From Paenibacillus sp. YN15 (GTDB lineage: Bacteria; Bacillota; Bacilli; Paenibacillales; NBRC-103111), in NCBI RefSeq assembly GCF_003285005.1, contig NZ_QMFA01000004.1, positions 292,829 through 331,832 on the forward strand: a DNA stretch of 39,004 nt. Direction: 5' to 3'. Positions 35,336-39,004 of the stretch are shown here, in pieces. How positions within the stretch are numbered: position 1 is the stretch's first letter; every line of letters starts with the position of its first letter. Both the position numbers and the translations under genes were made by a program. The notes below the pieces were generated by a model. That model made no database searches. It saw nothing but the letters and a program-made list of their open reading frames with translations, and was not told the origin of the DNA.

Positions 35336-36960
35336 TCAACATGCGCGGCTGAAGCAGAGCCGCGCATGTTGCTTTCCTTGGCTTGTTTTATAATCCATGG
35401 GACTGACTCCATTGTATTTTTTGAAGACCTTGGAGAAATAGGTGCGGTCTGAATATCCCAGCTTCGCTGCTAACATTTCCACAGTTATGCTTTTGTCCCT
35501 CAGCATTTCAATGGCTATTTTCATTTTGAATTGATGCACATAATCCGTAAAATTGATGCCTGTCATCTTTTTGAAGTGCCTGGAGAAATAGCTGGGATTC
35601 AAATACAGATGCTGGGCAATGGAAACCATCGATATATTCTCCGACAGATGCTCCATGATGTACCGATCGATGTGATGGATTTTTTGTCTGTCTCCAGCCA
35701 ATACCCCGCCGGCCGAATCGGCAAGCATCATGGAATGGACCCGCACGCGGATGCTTTCCAGCACCTCCCCCAGTCTGACCGAGCCTTCAAGCCCCGCATA
35801 AAACACCGTTTGCTCCTTGTCATATCCCCACTCATATTCGACCAGCCGCATTAATTTGGACAACGCCGCAATTACGCTTGCCGGAACGAGCGGTCAGCAG
35901 CCACCCCGCGCCCCATCTCCTCTATAATCCGGGACAAGCCCTCCTCGCTCTTCTCTCGGCAAGCCTGGAGGAGCGCCTCCTTATACCGCATATCCTTGGA
36001 ATCCTGGGCGATATAAAAGACCGGAGGCTCTATATAGGACATGGAGCAGCACACGGCTTCCTCATAAAAGAGGCTCATGTTGAACTGCTTCAGTTCCCCC
36101 AGCTCCTTGGCTATCCGGTCAATGCCCCAGAATCCGGAGCCGCTAACAAAGCAGGTTTCCACCGACAAATATTCCAGCGCCTTGACCCGCATATCGGTTG
36201 CGAACTGGCGGAAAGCCTCATGCGGGTTAAAGGCCAGATTCCGTTGATAGTTCATGACAAAATACAGATTCGGCCCATCCTCGGCAAACACGGTCAGGTC
36301 CTGATGAAGGCTGGCCTGTTCTTTGGCAATATTATACAAGGCATACTGGATCAAGGGTTGATCCTTGCAGCCATAGCGCCTGATGAAGGAGGCGTAATCC
36401 AGGTGCAGCATCCCCAGCATAAAGTAGGGCAGACTCCAATCGCTTCCAAGCCTTTGGCCCAAACCCAGCGCCACCTGGGAGCAATCTCCGGAAACAATCT
36501 GCTTCCAAAAGGAACGCTTCAGCAAATCGCGGTTTCGGTCAATCTCCTCCCGGTAGTTTGTCTGATCGCTGCCTTTTTGGACCTGTCCCGCCGTCTTTAC
36601 TGCTTTCTCCTCACTGCGCGCCAGTGCCTCCGCAGTCAGCTCGTCCTTAATCAGATAATCGTCCGCGTTTAATTGGACCGCTTTCCGCGCATAATGGAAA
36701 TCCTCATGGCAGGTCAGAAAAATGATCCGCACGTCGCCGTCTATGCTTCTAAGATGATTGGCCAGCTCAATCCCGTCCATTTTCGGCATGCCGATGTCCG
36801 TAATGACAAGCTGCGGCCGGGTTTCCCGAAACAACTGCAGCGCCTTAACGCCGGACTGTGCGGAAGCCACAATCTTCACGCCATATTGCTCCCAAGGAAT
36901 CAGCGTGCGCAGATATTTGATCATCGGAACATCATCATCCACCAGCATGGCCCTCATCAT
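35336..36960 (-). pseudogene. YesN-type AraC response regulator, frameshifted in the middle
   Basis: The receiver domain (MLVDDDVPMIKYLRTLIPWE; LVITDIGMPKMDGIEL; DDYLIKDELT) and a central region run to a stop at 35872 (RSFRQA). The missing C-terminal part continues in another frame (VPASVIAALSKLMRLVEYEW) through the AraC DNA-binding domain (ISMVSIAQHLYLNPSYFSRH; VEMLAAKLGYSDRTYFSKVF) to 35336. One lost base near 35881-35895 explains the break. Translated as is, the receiver protein has no DNA-binding domain. ATG 36960 lies eight bases after AAGGGG and 26 nt inside the kinase reading frame. Partner of the adjacent chimeric kinase. Confidence 0.87.
35338..35370. terminator. Bidirectional terminator between convergent operons
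   Basis: AACATGCGCGGCT (35338-35350) and AGCCGCGCATGTT (35358-35370) form a perfect 13-bp stem with a seven-base loop. The plus-strand flank is moderately T-rich (GCTTTCCTTGGCTTGTTTT). The stem overlaps the last codons of the convergent response regulator. Confidence 0.8.
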
Positions 36961-38398
36961 GGTCTGCGCCCCTTTCCATCTCAAGAACAATCGAAACGCC
37001 GTTGTATTCATTGGAGCAGACATCCATATCCACTCCGCTTCCATAGGTCAGCCTTAGTCTGTTGTAAACATTCAGCAAGCCAATCCGCTGACTGGCCGCG
37101 TTGGGCAGAGCTCTGAATTCCAGCAGCTGGCGCCGCAGCTCCAGCCGGCTCTCATCGCTCATGCCTGCCCCATTGTCCTTTATCTCAATGCGGCATCTCC
37201 CGCTGTCCTGCGCGGCGATTACCCAGACAGAGGCGGCGTCCGAAGGCTCGGAGAATCCGTGAACAATGGCGTTCTCCACCAGCGGCTGAAGCAACAGGCG
37301 AGGCACCTCAAGCTTCTCCGCCTGCTCGTCCAGACAAATATGCAGCTCCAAGGAAATATCATTGCGCATCTTCATGATTTCCACGTAATCCTCCAGCAAC
37401 TTGCATTCCTGCTTCAGAGACCATCTCTCATTGACTCTCATGCAGGCCCTCAGCATGCTCATAAGTGCGTCGATTTGCCGGCTTTTGACGGTTTGGCCTT
37501 CCGCAGCCTGATTGCATTTAATGGAATTGAGGGTATTGAGAAGGAAATGCGGCCGGATTTGCGAAAACAACGCGTCAAGCTCAATGATTCTTTTCTGCTT
37601 CTGCTCCTGCTTCACCTCCGCAATCAGCACATCGATCCGGCCCAGCATCCGGTTAAAGGCTCTGCCCAGAACTGCAACCTCATCCTGGCCTTTCACCGGA
37701 AAGCGGATCTCCCTGTTGCCGCTTCCGAATTGCTCCGCTGTCTTGCGGAGCTTGTTCAAGGGCATGTGCAAGGTTCGGGCAATGAAGACGGACATCACCA
37801 AAAAGGATAAGATGAACACGGACAATAAAAAGGTGTAAAAGCTGAACACGCCTGATATTTCAGCGGTCATCTCCTTGGTCGAAAAGGTATAAATAAGCTT
37901 CCAGCCGGCGCTGGAAATGACATTTTGCACCTCCCGGGTACGCTGGCTCTCCAGGGAAACGCCTTTTGGGGCATACTCGTAAATCACTTGTCCTTCCGGG
38001 GAATATAACACAAACCGTCCGGCCGCTCCTTTGGAGAAAATATGCTGGAAATATTCATGGGGAATGCCGAGCGGCCGCAGCTTGCCATCCTTCTTCGGGA
38101 TGTACTGCCGCCGCACCGGCTGAGGTTGATACTTGCCTTCTTTTAACAGTCGCTGGCATTCGTGCAGGAAAAGATGCTCGCCTTGTTTTTCGATATCTGC
38201 GAGCGTTTCTCCGTCTACACCTGCCGCTCCCTTATTGGCACGTACTTTTCTCCATGCTTCCCACAAGATATCCATCCGGTATACCTTGTCGTACAGGGCG
38301 TGAAACCTGCGCTTCTTGCTTTCCTTGGCCGCATGACCTAGTTTCACTTGGAGTTTTTGAACGTTTTCCGTTGGTGTCGTTAGCCTTTTGGCATTCAC
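36935..38398 (-). CDS. Chimeric protein: group II intron RT N-terminus fused to truncated YesM-type kinase
   Basis: A 487-residue open frame of two origins. Residues 1-113 are the N-terminus of a group II intron reverse transcriptase (DILWEAWRKVRANKGAAGVD; VRRQYIPKKDGKLRPLGIP), starting at GTG 38398 with AAGGAGG upstream. From residue 114 (HEYFQHIFSKGAAGRFVLYS) it is a YesM-type kinase: part of the extracellular sensor, TM2 near 186-208, HAMP, phosphoacceptor His in SQIRPHFLLNTLNSIKCN, N-box LVENAIVHGF and G-box DNGAGMS. The kinase's first membrane segment and most of its sensor are missing, so an external N-terminus is unlikely and signalling is doubtful. The junction is at 38060/38059. Confidence 0.88.
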   Translation of the reverse strand: MNAKRLTTPTENVQKLQVKLGHAAKESKKRRFHALYDKVYRMDILWEAWRKVRANKGAAGVDGETLADIEKQGEHLFLHECQRLLKEGKYQPQPVRRQYIPKKDGKLRPLGIPHEYFQHIFSKGAAGRFVLYSPEGQVIYEYAPKGVSLESQRTREVQNVISSAGWKLIYTFSTKEMTAEISGVFSFYTFLLSVFILSFLVMSVFIARTLHMPLNKLRKTAEQFGSGNREIRFPVKGQDEVAVLGRAFNRMLGRIDVLIAEVKQEQKQKRIIELDALFSQIRPHFLLNTLNSIKCNQAAEGQTVKSRQIDALMSMLRACMRVNERWSLKQECKLLEDYVEIMKMRNDISLELHICLDEQAEKLEVPRLLLQPLVENAIVHGFSEPSDAASVWVIAAQDSGRCRIEIKDNGAGMSDESRLELRRQLLEFRALPNAASQRIGLLNVYNRLRLTYGSGVDMDVCSNEYNGVSIVLEMERGADHDEGHAGG

Positions 38399-39004
38399 TG
38401 ACTCGTACCTCCTTGCAAAACATGAACAAAGCAGGGTTCCTTCCCTCCCGCAGGTTGTGTTGTCCTGCGTTCTTCGTTAGTATGAACCCCTCGGACTCCC
38501 TTCCTGCTGGCGGCTCACTTCACCTTTCAGGCTTATAGAGTGCCTCGTTACGGGCCTGGTAAAAAAAAAATATATATCCCGTGCAGGGGAGGGTCTCCCC
38601 CGTTCACTGCATCCTCTTTCCTGCCATGCCGATCCCTCTACGCCGGAGGATTCTTCGCTGCCGCTCCAAGTTCCCAGCAGCTTCCTTGGCCTTCGTCGAT
38701 GTACACGCGACTCGGCTTCCCCATGTCCCTCTTGCGAGGCCTTTTTGACGACGCGGCAGGATTCACTTTATGTTACGGCCTGGCATGTCGCTCGCCCGGT
38801 CTCTGACCGGTACTTTCGTCGATGCGCTTCTACGCACCGATTTCGCCGTACGCAGGCATCCTAGCTACGCGGGGGCTTGGCCCCTCCCGCGACCGGACTT
38901 TCACCGGCTAGAAGATGCGTGCCTCGGGGTACGCTATACAAGTCATAACCACCGGCTTAGCCGGTGGCTTCCATCAGCCCTATAAGGGCACGGTACTAGC
39001 ACGC
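38060..39004 (-). mobile_element. Group II intron, 5' part only, truncated inside the RT gene
   Basis: The minus strand from the window edge to the RT start carries typical group II intron 5' RNA features: CTAGCCGGTGAAAGTCCGGT near 38910, CGTAGCTAGG, GGAGCGGCAGCGAAGAATCC near 38655 and GATGCAGTGAACGGGG near 38600. An ORF leader with GTTCATACTAACG and AAGGAGG then leads into the RT N-terminus. The intron stops after RT codon 113. The rest of the RT, domain V and domain VI are absent, so it cannot splice or move by itself. The exact 5' end lies at or beyond the right edge; GTGCTAGTACC near 39002 is a possible intron start. Confidence 0.75.

Noticed and set aside
37966-38538. 190-codon plus-strand open frame over the intron/kinase junction
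   Set aside because: Antisense to the RT-kinase chimera; no family resemblance.

Overview
The window looks like a chromosome segment of a spore-forming, moderately GC-rich Bacillota, most probably Paenibacillus or a close relative. The grounds are a sporulation sigma-G gene, an LL-diaminopimelate aminotransferase, a T-box-controlled ileS, the Gram-positive sepF/ylmG/ylmH/divIVA division cluster, and several YesM/YesN-type two-component systems beside CUT1 sugar ABC transporters. The genus is an inference from gene content and family resemblance; no database search was run.

Left part (1-12.4 kb), nearly all on the minus strand. A TnpB transposase remnant and a patch of inverted repeats (1-660) precede a housekeeping block. 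In transcription order this block is ylmC, pgeF/ylmD, ylmE, sepF, ylmG, ylmH, divIVA, a T-box leader, ileS, a DksA-like gene (inverted, plus strand), lspA, an rluD-type pseudouridine synthase and dapL. This is the B. subtilis order downstream of sigG, with dapL added at the end.

Middle (12.5-22.1 kb). A polysaccharide or oligosaccharide uptake operon sits between ylmC and sigG, which are close neighbours in B. subtilis. Its order is permease, permease, binding lipoprotein, YesM-type kinase, YesN-type regulator (frameshifted) and an 837-residue protein of unrecognised family. It has its own -10 element and a strong terminator. Three 42-bp tandem hairpin repeats and a terminator separate it from sigG.

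Right-middle (22.1-31.2 kb). sigG is followed, on its upstream side, by a sucrose/alpha-glucoside operon: binding lipoprotein, two permeases, a broken GH13 alpha-glucosidase, a PfkB kinase and sucrose phosphorylase. A divergent LacI-type regulator and a pair of matching palindromic operators, one on the -35 box, control it. Sucrose phosphorylase would give glucose-1-phosphate plus fructose, and the kinase would phosphorylate the fructose. No ATPase subunit is encoded, so a shared MsmX-like ATPase is expected. I see no terminator between this operon and sigG.

Right (31.2-39.0 kb). An AraC regulator is divergent from a small operon of a TIM-barrel sugar isomerase/epimerase and two Gfo/Idh/MocA oxidoreductases. 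A convergent YesM/YesN pair follows. Its regulator is frameshifted, and its kinase has lost its N-terminus and is fused in frame to the first 113 residues of a group II intron reverse transcriptase. The intron's 5' RNA region fills the right edge. Mobile-element scars, an internal deletion and frameshifts show that the sugar-sensing genes here are decaying or rearranged, whereas the division and translation genes look intact.
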